NCBI GenBank assembly: GCA_902544525.1
Contig: CACCCN010000002.1
Span: 162,502 to 226,501 of the forward strand
Reading direction: 5' to 3'
Length of the DNA stretch: 64,000 bases
DNA from: an uncultured Pelagibacteraceae bacterium
Lineage (GTDB): Bacteria > Pseudomonadota > Alphaproteobacteria > Pelagibacterales > AG-422-B15
Shown here: in pieces, positions 48,017-58,292 of the stretch
How the letters are laid out: every line of letters begins with the position of its first letter
Numbering within the stretch: position 1 is the stretch's first letter
Program-made: the position numbers and the translations under genes
The notes under the pieces: generated by a model
Seen by the model: only the letters and a program-made list of their open reading frames with translations
What the model was told of the DNA's origin: nothing
The model's database searches: none

Positions 48017-50413
48017 TTAGGACCGCACAACGCCAGCTGTTTTTTGCTGTATTAAATCAACAATTTTCTTACTGACGTCTTGTATTTCAGTCTCATTTAA
48101 TGTTCGATCTGATGCTTGCAAGGTGACTTTAATTGCAAGAGATTTTTTATCGTTTCCAATTGCCTCACCTTCGAAAACATCAAATATTTGAACATTTTTA
48201 ACTAGCTTTTCATCTGCTTTGAAGGGTAAGTTAATCATAGTTTTAGCTTCAACATCTTTATTTACAATAAAAGCAAAGTCACGATCTACAGTCTGAAAAT
48301 CACTTTCAAAATAACTCTCTTTATTTGTTGTTTTTTTGGAACTTAAGGGAACTTCATCAATAAATAGTTCAAAAGCTAAAACACGATTTTTTATTTTATG
48401 ATGTTTAATAATTTTCGGATGAAGTTCGCCAAAATAACCTAGGACTGTATCTTTGTTAATTATTAAAGATGCTGATCTACCTGGATGATACCAATCAGGA
48501 GCTCCAGTTTTAATTTCAATATTTTTATTTTTTGCCATTAAATGATTAACCAATGCCAATATATCTGCTTGAACATCATAAGAATCAAAATCAACTTTTT
48601 GAGAATTCCAATTTTTTTCAGTTTTAATACCCGACTTTAATCCACAAGCAATATTCTTTTGATCGCCTGGTGTATCAGATGTGAATTGACTTCCAACTTC
48701 AAATATAGAAAAGCTATCAAATCCTCTGCTAATATTTTTTTTTATTGCTGTCAGTAAATTCGGTATAAGACTTGGCCTTAAAATATCTAAATCCTCTGAG
48801 ATCGGATTTTTAATTTTTAGTCGTTGATTGTTTGAATAAAATTTAGAATCTTTTGAAGATGAAAATGACCATGTCACTAATTCATTGCCACCCCTTTGAG
48901 CAAGAAATCTTTTAGATCTAAGATTATTTTTATAAGTTCTACTTAATATAACTTCATTTATTTTATTTTCTGTTCTAATGGGTAGCACTGGTATTGCGTC
49001 AAAGCCTTTTATTCTTATTACTTCCTCACTTAAATCAGCTTCTCCATGGATATCATGTCTCCATGATGGAATAGTACACAATAAAATATTATTATTTTTT
49101 TTATTTTTGATACCCAATTTGTTCAAAATTTTTTCTATCTCACTTTGGTCTATTTCTATTCCTAAGCGACTCGAATTTTTTATTAAATCAAATGGAATTT
49201 CTTTTGTTTCAGTAGGTATATTGCCACAAATTTCGGTATCACTTATTTCTCCCCCACATATTTCTTGTATTAATAAAGCTGCTTTATCCAGCCCAATATT
49301 TAATGAATTGGCATCCACTCCTCTCTCGAAACGATATCGAGCATCGCTATCTATAAATAATTTTCTACCTGTATTAGCAGTATTTTCAGGGCTAAAAAGT
49401 GCTGACTCTAAAAGCACATTTTTGGTATCAAGATCACAAGATGAAGAAATTCCCCCAAGTATTCCACCTAAACCAAGTGCAGTTTTATCATCAGATATTA
49501 CACACATACCTTCTTCAAGAGAATATTCCTTATCATCAAGGCCAAAAAAAGCTTCATTTTTTCTTGCAGATCTTACGACTATATTTCCATTGATCTTATC
49601 TGCGTCATAAACATGCAATGGTCGGTTATAATCAAAAAGTATGTAATTAGTTACATCAACTAAAGCTGAAATAGGTTTTAGACCTATTGAGGTAAGTTTG
49701 TCTTTTAGCCACTGAGGGCTCTCGCAATTTTTTACATTTTTTATATAACGACTTCCAAAAGCATAGCAGCTTTTTTGATCAGCTTTTTTCTCGAAAGTAG
49801 TACTAATTGGATTTTTGTATTTTGATTGTATTTTAGGAACTTCTAATTCTTTTAAGTTACCAAGGCCAGCTGCTGATAGGTCTCGAGCAATACCATATAC
49901 TCCCAAACAATCTTGCCTATTTGGTGTTATTCCTATTTCAATCATTATGTTATCAAGATTCATTTGATCTACATATGAACTACCTACTTTAGAGTCTTCG
50001 GGCATTTGAATAATACCCTCGTGTAATTCTGAAATACCAAGCTCATATTCAGAACACAACATTCCACTTGACTCTACCCCTCGTATTTTCGCTACTTTCA
50101 ACTTCATTTGATTAACAGGTATTGTAGAACCTGGGGGGGCATAGACCGCTTTCATGCCCTTAGTGACATTAGGTGCACCGCAGACCACATCAACAATTTT
50201 ATTACCAATATTAACCTTACAAATTTTTAATTTATCAGCATTAGGATGTTTCTCTTCTTTAACAACTTCGCCAATAATAAAGTCACCATACAAAGCCACT
50301 GCATCTATTACTTCTTCTACCTCTAAACCTATCGCTGTTAATTTATTTATAATTTCTGTATCTGTAGCTTTGGTCTCTAAGTGCTCTTTTAACCAATCGA
50401 TCGTAAACTTCAT
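48017..50413 (-). CDS. pheT: Phenylalanine-tRNA ligase beta subunit
   Basis: 798 aa. N-terminal '[20 protein letters not shown]', an EMAP-like tRNA-binding domain (about 40-150), B3/B4 editing region, B5, the class II-like catalytic fold and a C-terminal ferredoxin-fold anticodon-binding domain. Pairs with PheS as an alpha2-beta2 enzyme. Overlaps pheS by 4 bp. Confidence 0.97.
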   Translation of the reverse strand: MKFTIDWLKEHLETKATDTEIINKLTAIGLEVEEVIDAVALYGDFIIGEVVKEEKHPNADKLKICKVNIGNKIVDVVCGAPNVTKGMKAVYAPPGSTIPVNQMKLKVAKIRGVESSGMLCSEYELGISELHEGIIQMPEDSKVGSSYVDQMNLDNIMIEIGITPNRQDCLGVYGIARDLSAAGLGNLKELEVPKIQSKYKNPISTTFEKKADQKSCYAFGSRYIKNVKNCESPQWLKDKLTSIGLKPISALVDVTNYILFDYNRPLHVYDADKINGNIVVRSARKNEAFFGLDDKEYSLEEGMCVISDDKTALGLGGILGGISSSCDLDTKNVLLESALFSPENTANTGRKLFIDSDARYRFERGVDANSLNIGLDKAALLIQEICGGEISDTEICGNIPTETKEIPFDLIKNSSRLGIEIDQSEIEKILNKLGIKNKKNNNILLCTIPSWRHDIHGEADLSEEVIRIKGFDAIPVLPIRTENKINEVILSRTYKNNLRSKRFLAQRGGNELVTWSFSSSKDSKFYSNNQRLKIKNPISEDLDILRPSLIPNLLTAIKKNISRGFDSFSIFEVGSQFTSDTPGDQKNIACGLKSGIKTEKNWNSQKVDFDSYDVQADILALVNHLMAKNKNIEIKTGAPDWYHPGRSASLIINKDTVLGYFGELHPKIIKHHKIKNRVLAFELFIDEVPLSSKKTTNKESYFESDFQTVDRDFAFIVNKDVEAKTMINLPFKADEKLVKNVQIFDVFEGEAIGNDKKSLAIKVTLQASDRTLNETEIQDVSKKIVDLIQQKTAGVVRS

Positions 50414-51483
50414 CTACTCAATCCTCCAGATATTGAAGGTATATCAAGAGGAACAAAGCCAAAATGTTTTAGCCAACGAAGATCATTATCATAGAATGTT
50501 CTTAAATCGCTTATTCCATATTTTAACATTGCCAATCGCTCTATACCTACGCCGAATGCATAACCTTGGTATTCGTTTGGATCGATATTTACATTTTTTA
50601 AAACGTTAGGGTGTACCATCCCACAGCCAAGAATTTCTAGCCAGCTATCGCCTTCACCTATGATAATTTGGTTTCCATCTTTTTTATATCCAATATCAAC
50701 CTCTGCAGATGGCTCAGTGAAAGGAAAATGACTGGGTCTAAATCTCATCTTTGGTGAACTTGTTTCAAAAAATTCTCTTAAGAATGTCTCAAGACATCCT
50801 TTTAAGTGACCCATATTACTATTTTTATCAATTACAAGTCCTTCAACTTGATGAAACATTGGTGTATGAGTTTGATCATTATCACATCTAAAAGTTTTTC
50901 CAGGTGCAATTAATCTAAAAGGTGGTTTTCCCTTAAGCATACTTCTAATTTGTACTGGCGAAGTATGTGTTCTTAAAACATTTGGCATCTCATCTGTTTT
51001 TGAGTTTACATAAAAAGTATCATGCATTTGTCTTGCAGGATGATTTTCAGAAGTATTTAATGCAGTAAAATTATTATAATCAGTTTCTACTTCTGGTCCT
51101 TCAGCTATACAAAAATCTAAATCAGCAAATATAGCTATCACCTCGTCTATTACCTGAGTTATAGGATGAATGCGACCTTCGGTTATTTGTGAAACTAAAG
51201 TAAGATCTAATTTTTCAGATGAAAGTTGCTTTGAGAGCTCCTCATCATCAAACGTCTCAGATTTTAAACTTATAAAATTATTTAAATCATTTTTAATATT
51301 GTTTAGCTCTTCTGCATGAGATTTTCTTTCCTCAGGATTTAATTCACCCAAACCCTTCATAAGATCAGTAATCTGACCTTTTTTTCCAAGAAACTGAAGT
51401 CTTATTTTTTCAAGACTTTCAATATCTTTTACTAATTTTTTACCAGCTTCTATATTTTTTTTAACTGAGTCAATTTTGCTCAT
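50410..51483 (-). CDS. pheS: Phenylalanine-tRNA ligase alpha subunit
   Basis: 357 aa class II synthetase subunit. An N-terminal coiled coil is followed by '[12 protein letters not shown]' (motif 1 area), motif 2 '[20 protein letters not shown]' and motif 3 '[13 protein letters not shown]'. Aminoacylates tRNA-Phe together with PheT. Part of infC-rpmI-rplT-pheS-pheT, usually one transcript. Confidence 0.97.
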   Translation of the reverse strand: MSKIDSVKKNIEAGKKLVKDIESLEKIRLQFLGKKGQITDLMKGLGELNPEERKSHAEELNNIKNDLNNFISLKSETFDDEELSKQLSSEKLDLTLVSQITEGRIHPITQVIDEVIAIFADLDFCIAEGPEVETDYNNFTALNTSENHPARQMHDTFYVNSKTDEMPNVLRTHTSPVQIRSMLKGKPPFRLIAPGKTFRCDNDQTHTPMFHQVEGLVIDKNSNMGHLKGCLETFLREFFETSSPKMRFRPSHFPFTEPSAEVDIGYKKDGNQIIIGEGDSWLEILGCGMVHPNVLKNVNIDPNEYQGYAFGVGIERLAMLKYGISDLRTFYDNDLRWLKHFGFVPLDIPSISGGLSR

Positions 51484-51555
51484 ACAATTAGAGAATAACA
51501 GATTTACTAAAAGTCTGTAATATTATTATAAGACTTAAGAATAAGTAATTTGCGA

Positions 51556-51912
51556 TTATTTTGCAGTAGATTGAACTTTTTCAACTAGGTGCTTAAAAGC
51601 TTTTGGCTCATGCATTGCTAAATCTGCTAACATCTTTCTATCTAGACCTATGTCTAATTTTTTTAATCCGTTGATAAATACCGAATACGATAAACCAAAT
51701 TCTCGTACACCAGCATTAATTCTTTGAGTCCAAAGGCTTCTAAAGTCTCTTTTCTTTACTTTTCGATCACGATAGGCATACTGCATTGATTTTTCAACAG
51801 CTTGTTTTGCCACTTTGAAAGTATTTTTTCTACGGCCACGAAATCCACTAGCTTGTTTTATAACTTTTTTGTGTTTTGCGTGTGTTGTAACACCTCTTTT
51901 TACTCGAGCCAT
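51556..51912 (-). CDS. rplT: 50S ribosomal protein L20
   Basis: 118 aa, family length. '[19 protein letters not shown]' start and '[20 protein letters not shown]' are diagnostic. Binds 23S rRNA early in assembly. 11 bp after rpmI. Confidence 0.97.
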   Translation of the reverse strand: MARVKRGVTTHAKHKKVIKQASGFRGRRKNTFKVAKQAVEKSMQYAYRDRKVKKRDFRSLWTQRINAGVREFGLSYSVFINGLKKLDIGLDRKMLADLAMHEPKAFKHLVEKVQSTAK

Positions 51913-51923
51913 TTTATCCTCTT

Positions 51924-52121
51924 CTAACTATATGGTAGAAATTTTTTTACAATTCTTGCGTCTGCCTCACAGAGCAAAGTTGAACCTCGCTGGTTTCTTA
52001 TTTGCGAATTTGTGCGCTTAATCATTCCATGTTTTTTTCCAGCTTGATATGATTTAACTTTACCAGACGCAGTAACTTTAAATCTTTTAGATGCTGATTT
52101 TTTTGTCTTTAGTTTTGTCAT
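51924..52121 (-). CDS. rpmI: 50S ribosomal protein L35
   Basis: 65 aa, '[20 protein letters not shown]' start. The track start (52169) adds 16 residues not found in the family, so I use ATG 52121. Basic, small, next to rplT as usual. Confidence 0.95.
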   Translation of the reverse strand: MTKLKTKKSASKRFKVTASGKVKSYQAGKKHGMIKRTNSQIRNQRGSTLLCEADARIVKKFLPYS

Positions 52122-52194
52122 ATGTATCTCAGAACTGAGGGTTATAACGCCTTGTAATGAAAAAAGCAAAATATTTAATTTAGTAGGAAATTGA

Positions 52195-52743
52195 CTAATT
52201 AGAAGTAAAAATTAGAGAATATTGTCGTCCTTCAAGCTTAGGCTCCTGTTCAATCTTACTAGTTGAAAGCATATCATCTTTAATTCTGCCCATCAACTCA
52301 TTGGCTTGATCATGATTTTGAAACTCCCTACCCTTAAACCTTATGGTAAACTTGACTTTATCGCCTGATTTTATAAATTTTTGTGCAGCTTTAACTTTAA
52401 AATTGTAATCATGCACATCAGTTCCTGGTCGCATTTTTATTTCTTTTAATATTGTTTCTTTTTGCTTCTTTTTTGCAACACTAGCTTTTTTTTGTGCTTC
52501 ATACTTATATTTACCAAAGTCTAGAATTTTACAAACAGGTGGTGTTACATTTGGTGAAATTTCTACTAAATCTAAACCAGCTGACTCGGCCTTTGTGAGA
52601 GCTTCTGAAATCTCTACTATGCCTATATTCTCACCTTTTTCATTTATGAGTCTAACAGTATCTGATGTGATTCTTTCGTTAACGCGGACTTTTGGTTCTT
52701 TTGGTTTAGAGTTAAATCTATTATTTTTTTTCAGTGTTGCTAT
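52195..52743 (-). CDS. infC: Translation initiation factor IF-3 (apparent AUA start)
   Basis: 182 aa. The track shows only the C-terminal domain from an internal Met (52434); the frame stays open upstream and encodes a typical IF-3 N domain ('[20 protein letters not shown]', '[20 protein letters not shown]'). An in-frame TAG lies four codons before ATA 52743, and AGGAG is spaced ~6 nt upstream, so the start is most likely AUA. IF-3 discriminates against non-AUG starts, and E. coli infC uses AUU for autoregulation, so this probably works the same way. The protein prevents subunit joining and proofreads initiator tRNA. Confidence 0.9.
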   Translation of the reverse strand: MATLKKNNRFNSKPKEPKVRVNERITSDTVRLINEKGENIGIVEISEALTKAESAGLDLVEISPNVTPPVCKILDFGKYKYEAQKKASVAKKKQKETILKEIKMRPGTDVHDYNFKVKAAQKFIKSGDKVKFTIRFKGREFQNHDQANELMGRIKDDMLSTSKIEQEPKLEGRQYSLIFTSN

Positions 52744-52760
52744 TTTAAGCTCCTATTATG

Positions 52761-54491
52761 TTAATTGACGGGCATCATACATTTTTTTTCAAAAAAATCA
52801 GTCAAATTCTCAAATTTAATTATTTCTTGGTCTTTTGATCCAAATTTACGAATTGAAATTGATTTATTTTCCTGCTCTTGCTTACCAACAATAAGCATGT
52901 AAGGAATTTTTTGTAATGAATTATCTCTTATTTTGTAATTAATTTTCTCATTTCTAGTATCTAAGTCTACTCTAATATCGCTAGATTTAAGCTGATTATA
53001 AATTTCATTAGCATAAGAATCTATCTCTGAAGTAATTGGGGCAACTACAGCTTGAACTGGTGCAAGCCATAAAGGCAAATTACCTGCATAATGCTCTAAT
53101 AAAATTCCTGTAAATCTCTCTAATGATCCAAAGAGTGCTCTGTGCAACATAACTGGGTGATGTTTTTGACCATCTTCACCGATAAATGTAGCACCAAGTC
53201 TTTCAGGCATATTTAAATCAACTTGAAGCGTTCCACATTGCCAATCTCTTCCAATGGCATCTCGCAATATAAACTCTAACTTTGGACCATAGAAAGCTCC
53301 CTCACCTGGATTATATGTGTACTCCAGTCCAGTAGCTTCAACAGCTTTTTTTAGGGCAAGCTCAGATTTATCCCAAATTTCATCACTTCCAACTCTCATT
53401 TCTGGACGATCTGAAAACTTAATTGATATTTTTTCAAAGCCAAAATCTTTATAGATACTCAAAATTAAATCACAAACAATTTTACTCTCCTCAGTGACTT
53501 GCTCGTCAGTGCAAAAAATATGAGCGTCATCTTGGGTAAATGCTCTGACTCTCATTAAGCCGTGTAATGCTCCCGATGGTTCATATCTATGAACTTTTCC
53601 AAATTCAGATATACGTAAAGGTAAATCACGATAGCTTTTCATTCCACTTTTAAAAACTTGAACACATCCAGGACAATTCATTGGTTTTAATGCATAGACT
53701 TTGTCTTCTTTTGCCTCTGTAGTGAACATGTTGTCTCCAAACTTTTCTAGGTGTCCAGAAAGTTCCCACAAAGATTTATCCATTATATCTGGTGTATTAA
53801 TTTCTTGATACCCAGCTTCGTCCTGACGTTTTTTCATATAATTAATTAAGTTTTGAAACAAAACCCAACCTTTAGAATGCCAAAACACAGCACCAGGAGC
53901 TTCCTCTTGAAAATGAAAAAGATCTAGTTCTTTTCCTAATTTTCTATGATCTCTTTTTTCAGCTTCTTCTAAATGCAGCAAGTAGCCATCTAAATCTTCT
54001 TGCGATTCCCAAGCAGTTCCATAAATCCTTTGAAGCATTTCATTATTAGAGTCGCCTCGCCAATACGCTCCAGCTACTTTAGTTAGCTTAAATGCTTTGC
54101 CTATCTCCCCCGATGAGTTTAGGTGAGGGCCACGACATAAATCAAACCATTCTCCGTGATAATAAATTTTGATTTCTTCATTTTCTGGAATTGTATTGAT
54201 TATCTCAACCTTGTAGTTTTCACCAATTTCACTGAATATCTCTATCGCTTTTTTTCTTGAAACAACTTTAAATGTAACTGGAACATCTCGATTAACGATT
54301 TCTTTCATTTTTTTTTCAATTTTTTCTAAATCTTTTTCAGTAAAGGGTGTTTCTCTTGCAAAATCATAAAAGAAGCCATTTTCAATTACTGGACCAATAG
54401 TGACTTTGGTCTCTGGATAGAGTTCTTGCACTGACATTGCCATGACATGTGCTGCATCGTGTCTTATTAGCTCTAATTTAGTCTGTTCCAT
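52761..54491 (-). CDS. thrS: Threonine-tRNA ligase lacking the N-terminal TGS domain
   Basis: 576 aa, about 65 shorter than E. coli ThrRS. It begins directly at the N2 editing domain ('[16 protein letters not shown]', with HxxxH at 11-15); there is no room upstream for the TGS/N1 domain. The catalytic core is complete ('[10 protein letters not shown]' zinc Cys, '[14 protein letters not shown]'-type motif 2, '[13 protein letters not shown]' motif 3), with the anticodon-binding domain at the end. Charges tRNA-Thr and edits Ser. infC follows 17 bp later. Confidence 0.95.
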   Translation of the reverse strand: MEQTKLELIRHDAAHVMAMSVQELYPETKVTIGPVIENGFFYDFARETPFTEKDLEKIEKKMKEIVNRDVPVTFKVVSRKKAIEIFSEIGENYKVEIINTIPENEEIKIYYHGEWFDLCRGPHLNSSGEIGKAFKLTKVAGAYWRGDSNNEMLQRIYGTAWESQEDLDGYLLHLEEAEKRDHRKLGKELDLFHFQEEAPGAVFWHSKGWVLFQNLINYMKKRQDEAGYQEINTPDIMDKSLWELSGHLEKFGDNMFTTEAKEDKVYALKPMNCPGCVQVFKSGMKSYRDLPLRISEFGKVHRYEPSGALHGLMRVRAFTQDDAHIFCTDEQVTEESKIVCDLILSIYKDFGFEKISIKFSDRPEMRVGSDEIWDKSELALKKAVEATGLEYTYNPGEGAFYGPKLEFILRDAIGRDWQCGTLQVDLNMPERLGATFIGEDGQKHHPVMLHRALFGSLERFTGILLEHYAGNLPLWLAPVQAVVAPITSEIDSYANEIYNQLKSSDIRVDLDTRNEKINYKIRDNSLQKIPYMLIVGKQEQENKSISIRKFGSKDQEIIKFENLTDFFEKKCMMPVN

Positions 54492-54511
54492 AAAAATATT
54501 TATTATGCATA

Positions 54512-55441
54512 TTAATGACGTAAAGCAAGGTTATTCTTAACTTCCTCAACACTTATTTCCCGAATCTCTTCTTTTTTTAGTGTATTAACTTTGGATCCTA
54601 CTAACTGAGTTATTTTTGGATTTGTATGACTTGATAGAAGCCATGTAACAGGGCAGCCGACAGCTGCAACAATGAAAGTAGGCCCCGTGTCATTTGCTAT
54701 TGCACCAATTGCCTTGCTTGCCATAGTAGCTAAAAAACTTAGGTCTTTATTCGAATAATCAATAGTAGTGGGTGATAGACTTTTAATTTTTTTTATCTCT
54801 TCGCCTTCTGAGGAAGATTGTCCTAGAATTACGGTATCAATATTTTTTTCTTTTAAAATAATAGCAATTTCTGCAAAATTCTCTGCTGGCCATCTTTTAT
54901 GCTTATGTTTTGGAGAAGAACCAGGTAATAAAATTATAAAGTCATTACTAGGAAATTCATTTACATTATTTTTGATCATCCAATCAATTTCTGGCTTATC
55001 AGAGCTATCAATGTTAATTAACTTAAGCTGATTAATAATTCGATCTTTAATTGGTAATTGATTATCTTCACTAAAACTATATTTAAATTTTCCTCCATGT
55101 CTATTTCCAGACCATATAAGTTTAAAATTAAATATTTTTGTAAAAAAATAATAAATTGACGTTCGATCAGAATTTTGTAAATCAATAATTAAATCATAAT
55201 TTCTAGAAATAATTTTTAACAAAGATGTAATCCATAAATCTATTCGTAAAGGCGATGATCTAGATTCATATATAATCTCGTTAACAAAAATAATATTTTT
55301 TGTAAAAAAAATAAATTTTTTATCGGTCAAGAGTGTAATTTTACTATTAGGATATTTTGCTCTTATTGATTTTAATGGTCCAGTAATTTGAATAAGATCA
55401 CCTAAAGCACCGTGTTTAATTATAAGAATATTTTTAAACAT
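54512..55441 (-). CDS. Glycosyltransferase family 9 (heptosyltransferase-like)
   Basis: 309 aa. '[20 protein letters not shown]' at the N terminus and '[20 protein letters not shown]' in the C-terminal half are GT9 hallmarks. Likely adds heptose or a similar sugar to lipid A core in the cytoplasm. The start ATG coincides with the end of the GT4 gene (1-bp overlap), and thrS follows 20 bp later. Confidence 0.88.
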   Translation of the reverse strand: MFKNILIIKHGALGDLIQITGPLKSIRAKYPNSKITLLTDKKFIFFTKNIIFVNEIIYESRSSPLRIDLWITSLLKIISRNYDLIIDLQNSDRTSIYYFFTKIFNFKLIWSGNRHGGKFKYSFSEDNQLPIKDRIINQLKLINIDSSDKPEIDWMIKNNVNEFPSNDFIILLPGSSPKHKHKRWPAENFAEIAIILKEKNIDTVILGQSSSEGEEIKKIKSLSPTTIDYSNKDLSFLATMASKAIGAIANDTGPTFIVAAVGCPVTWLLSSHTNPKITQLVGSKVNTLKKEEIREISVEEVKNNLALRH

Positions 55442-56583
55442 TAGGTTGACAAAACTTTATTGTAAATTTCAAGTGTTTGCTGGCACATTTTTTCAACCGT
55501 ATAATTCTCAATAATTAAATTACGTCTTTTAATTTGATAGCTTTTGTCAAGATACTGTTCACTGACTAACGCCTTTAAAATAGCATCAGCCAAGTCCTGA
55601 GGTTGATTTGGATCATAGAGAAAACCTGAGACACCGTTACAAATAGTTTCTTTATGACCGCCATGATCTGACGCAATTATAATTTTTCCCATTGATTGTG
55701 CCTCTACTGGAATTCTACCAAATGCTTCAGGGTCAGTTGAGCAGGACAATACAATATCTGCCAATGAATATATTAAATTCATTTTTTTTGAAGAACCAAC
55801 AAACTTAATGTTATCCTCAAGTTTGAATTCATTTATTTTATTTAATAAATTTTTCTTCAATTTGTCATTGTTAATGGGTCCAACAAATATTAACTCAAAA
55901 TCCCTGCTGATTTTTTCTTTCAAATAAAAAATGGCTTCAATAGCAATAGCGTGACCCTTCCAAAAAGAGACTCTGCCAGGAAGAACTATTTTAATGGAAT
56001 TTTTTCTCAATGCGTATTGGTCAATTTGTTGTTTAAGCAAATTGTCATCAATTAAAGATGGATTAAAATAATTTACATCAACCCCTCTTAAAATTATAGA
56101 TATATTTTCGCGGGTGTATAGATACTTTGTTCGTATTTCACTATAAATAAAATTCGAAATAGCAATAATGTAATCACCTCTTATCATTATTGAGTTGTAA
56201 AATTTCTTTACTTTATTGCTAAAATTATAAGTGCCATGAAACGTAGTAATAAATTTAATATTTGTTAACTTAGCTGCTAGATAACAACTCCACGCAGGAG
56301 CCCTACTTCTTGCATGAATTATATTGATTTCATTTTTTTTTATAATTTTTATTAATCTAAACACATTTATTAAGATTATTAGTGGATTCTTAGAGTGGAC
56401 AGGTATCTTATTTATCAATGTTCCATTATTTTCAAGTTGCTCGATTCTATAGCCAGTTGATGTTGCAATATGTGATTTCAGTTTATTTTTAATTAAAAAA
56501 TTAGCTACATCAAAACACCCTTGTTCGGCGCCACTAATATTTAGTGTGGGAATAACTTGTAAAACATTTGGTTTTTCTTGCAT
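55441..56583 (-). CDS. Glycosyltransferase family 4
   Basis: About 380 aa GT-B enzyme. 'LQVIPTLNISGAEQGCFDVA' starts the acceptor domain; 'IKIVLPGRVSFWKGHAIAIEA' and 'DPEAFGRIPVEAQSMGKIII' (EX7E motif) form the donor site. Probably LPS core or O-antigen. I prefer Met 56583 (MQEKPNV) over the track's 56613 because the first ten residues are not family-like. Divergent from the hydrolase gene. Confidence 0.9.
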   Translation of the reverse strand: MQEKPNVLQVIPTLNISGAEQGCFDVANFLIKNKLKSHIATSTGYRIEQLENNGTLINKIPVHSKNPLIILINVFRLIKIIKKNEINIIHARSRAPAWSCYLAAKLTNIKFITTFHGTYNFSNKVKKFYNSIMIRGDYIIAISNFIYSEIRTKYLYTRENISIILRGVDVNYFNPSLIDDNLLKQQIDQYALRKNSIKIVLPGRVSFWKGHAIAIEAIFYLKEKISRDFELIFVGPINNDKLKKNLLNKINEFKLEDNIKFVGSSKKMNLIYSLADIVLSCSTDPEAFGRIPVEAQSMGKIIIASDHGGHKETICNGVSGFLYDPNQPQDLADAILKALVSEQYLDKSYQIKRRNLIIENYTVEKMCQQTLEIYNKVLST

Positions 56584-56624
56584 ATCCAAATTAGTATTAT
56601 GTATATATAACATAGTAAATCATT

Positions 56625-57368
56625 ATGTCAGACAGTTCACAATATTTTATGTCATCTTCAAACGACAAGATAGCTTATAAATGTAATGGGCTAGAATCAG
56701 ACACAACAATATTTTTTTTTGGTGGTTATGCCTCTTCTATGACTGGCACTAAAGCGACGAGTCTTCAAAATTGGACACTCAAAAAAAATTTAAACTTTGT
56801 AAGATTTGATTACTCAGGACATGGAGAATCAGAAGGAAGTTTTAAAGAAGGGACAATAACAAAGTGGTCATTGGAAGCTGAAGAAATTTTTAACAAGTTT
56901 AAAAATAAAAAAAATATTATAATTGGATCAAGCATGGGGGGATGGATTTCTCTGATTGTCACAAAAAAAAATTTAAATCATATTAATGGAGTAATCGGTA
57001 TCGCTTCTGCTCCCGACTTCATAGTTGAGCAATGGGATAAATTAAGTAAGAACGAACAATTAGAATTTAAAAAAAGGGGGTCGATGTTTTTTCCAGATCC
57101 AGATCATGGCGACTACGAGGTTTCATATAAATTTGTTAAAGATGGTTTTAATAATTTATTACTAAATGATGAAATCAATATTAAATGTCCCATAAGATTA
57201 TTACATGGAAAGCAAGATAAAGTTGTTCCAGTGAATACATCTCAAAGAATTATTAAAAAGATTTTAAGTGAAGATAAAGATTTAATTGTTATAGACGATG
57301 GAGATCATAGTCTTTCTAGAATAGAAGATTTAAATATGCTATTTGATCAAATAGAGCACTTAGTTTAA
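56625..57368 (+). CDS. Alpha/beta hydrolase
   Basis: 247 aa. Nucleophile elbow 'GSSMGGWIS' (about 108), oxyanion region 'FFGGYASSMTGTKA', acid 'LHGKQDKVVP' and His in 'DDGDHSLSR'; the triad is complete. Cytoplasmic serine esterase or peptidase-like. Six bases before the DMT gene, so likely co-transcribed. Substrate unknown. Confidence 0.88.
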   Translation: MSDSSQYFMSSSNDKIAYKCNGLESDTTIFFFGGYASSMTGTKATSLQNWTLKKNLNFVRFDYSGHGESEGSFKEGTITKWSLEAEEIFNKFKNKKNIIIGSSMGGWISLIVTKKNLNHINGVIGIASAPDFIVEQWDKLSKNEQLEFKKRGSMFFPDPDHGDYEVSYKFVKDGFNNLLLNDEINIKCPIRLLHGKQDKVVPVNTSQRIIKKILSEDKDLIVIDDGDHSLSRIEDLNMLFDQIEHLV

Positions 57369-57374
57369 TTTTTT

Positions 57375-58271
57375 ATGACTAGAAATTTGAATACAGAAAT
57401 GAGCAACTATGCATTATTAGTATTTCTTGGTGCAATTTGGGCAGCTTCTTTTGTAGCCATAAAGTTTTCAAATTTAATATTTAATCCAATTGAGGTTGGC
57501 TTCTATAGAACTTTTATCGGCTCAATATTTCTTTTTTTAGCTGTAAAATATAGAGGTGGGAGTATTTCTTTATTTAGCGAAAATACTAGAGTATATAGCT
57601 TAATAGGTTTTTTGAATGCCTCTGTTCCTTTCACACTTTTACCTTATGGACTAATTACTTTGCCAAGCAATATTGGAGTCATAATATTGTCTGCAAATCC
57701 ATTCTTAGCGTTAGTGCTAGCACATTTTTTTACTTTGGATGAAAAGCTTTCGCTTAGAAAAGTAATTGGAAGTATTGTTGGATTTTCAGGTGTAGTTTTT
57801 GCAGTAGGGGTTGAAATTTTTGTAAGTGATTGGGACTCACTTATATCTGCTATCGCTATATATGTCGGAGCATCAAGCTATGTAATCTCTAATCTAATTA
57901 TTAGAAGAATTTCACACCTCCCTTCTGACATGGTTACTATGAATACTTTATTTTGGGGGAGTATTTGGCTTCTTCCTCTAGTGTTAATTTATGGAAACCT
58001 TCAAGAAATTGAATTTTCTTCTATACCTGTATTAGCCATAATTTATTTGGGTGTGATACCTACAGGCCTAGCATTTAGCTTGCGTCAGGTTCTAATCAGA
58101 AATGCAGGATCAACTTTCATGATGCAAGTCGGTTATATTATTCCCGTTTTTGGGGTGTTTTATGGATGGCTATTTTTAGACGAAAAAATTGGCTATTCTC
58201 TAATTATTTCAGTTTTATTAGTTGTCATCGGAATTGGTATTAGCAGAATTAGAGCGCCAATAAAAGAATAG
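57375..58271 (+). CDS. EamA/DMT-family permease
   Basis: 298 aa with ten membrane segments in two EamA repeats ('GAIWAASFVAIKFS', and 'YVGASSYVISNLIIRR' opening the second). DMT members export amino acids, purines or other metabolites. Substrate not inferable. Confidence 0.9.
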   Translation: MTRNLNTEMSNYALLVFLGAIWAASFVAIKFSNLIFNPIEVGFYRTFIGSIFLFLAVKYRGGSISLFSENTRVYSLIGFLNASVPFTLLPYGLITLPSNIGVIILSANPFLALVLAHFFTLDEKLSLRKVIGSIVGFSGVVFAVGVEIFVSDWDSLISAIAIYVGASSYVISNLIIRRISHLPSDMVTMNTLFWGSIWLLPLVLIYGNLQEIEFSSIPVLAIIYLGVIPTGLAFSLRQVLIRNAGSTFMMQVGYIIPVFGVFYGWLFLDEKIGYSLIISVLLVVIGIGISRIRAPIKE

Positions 58272-58292
58272 CATAATAGATTTTACATAATT

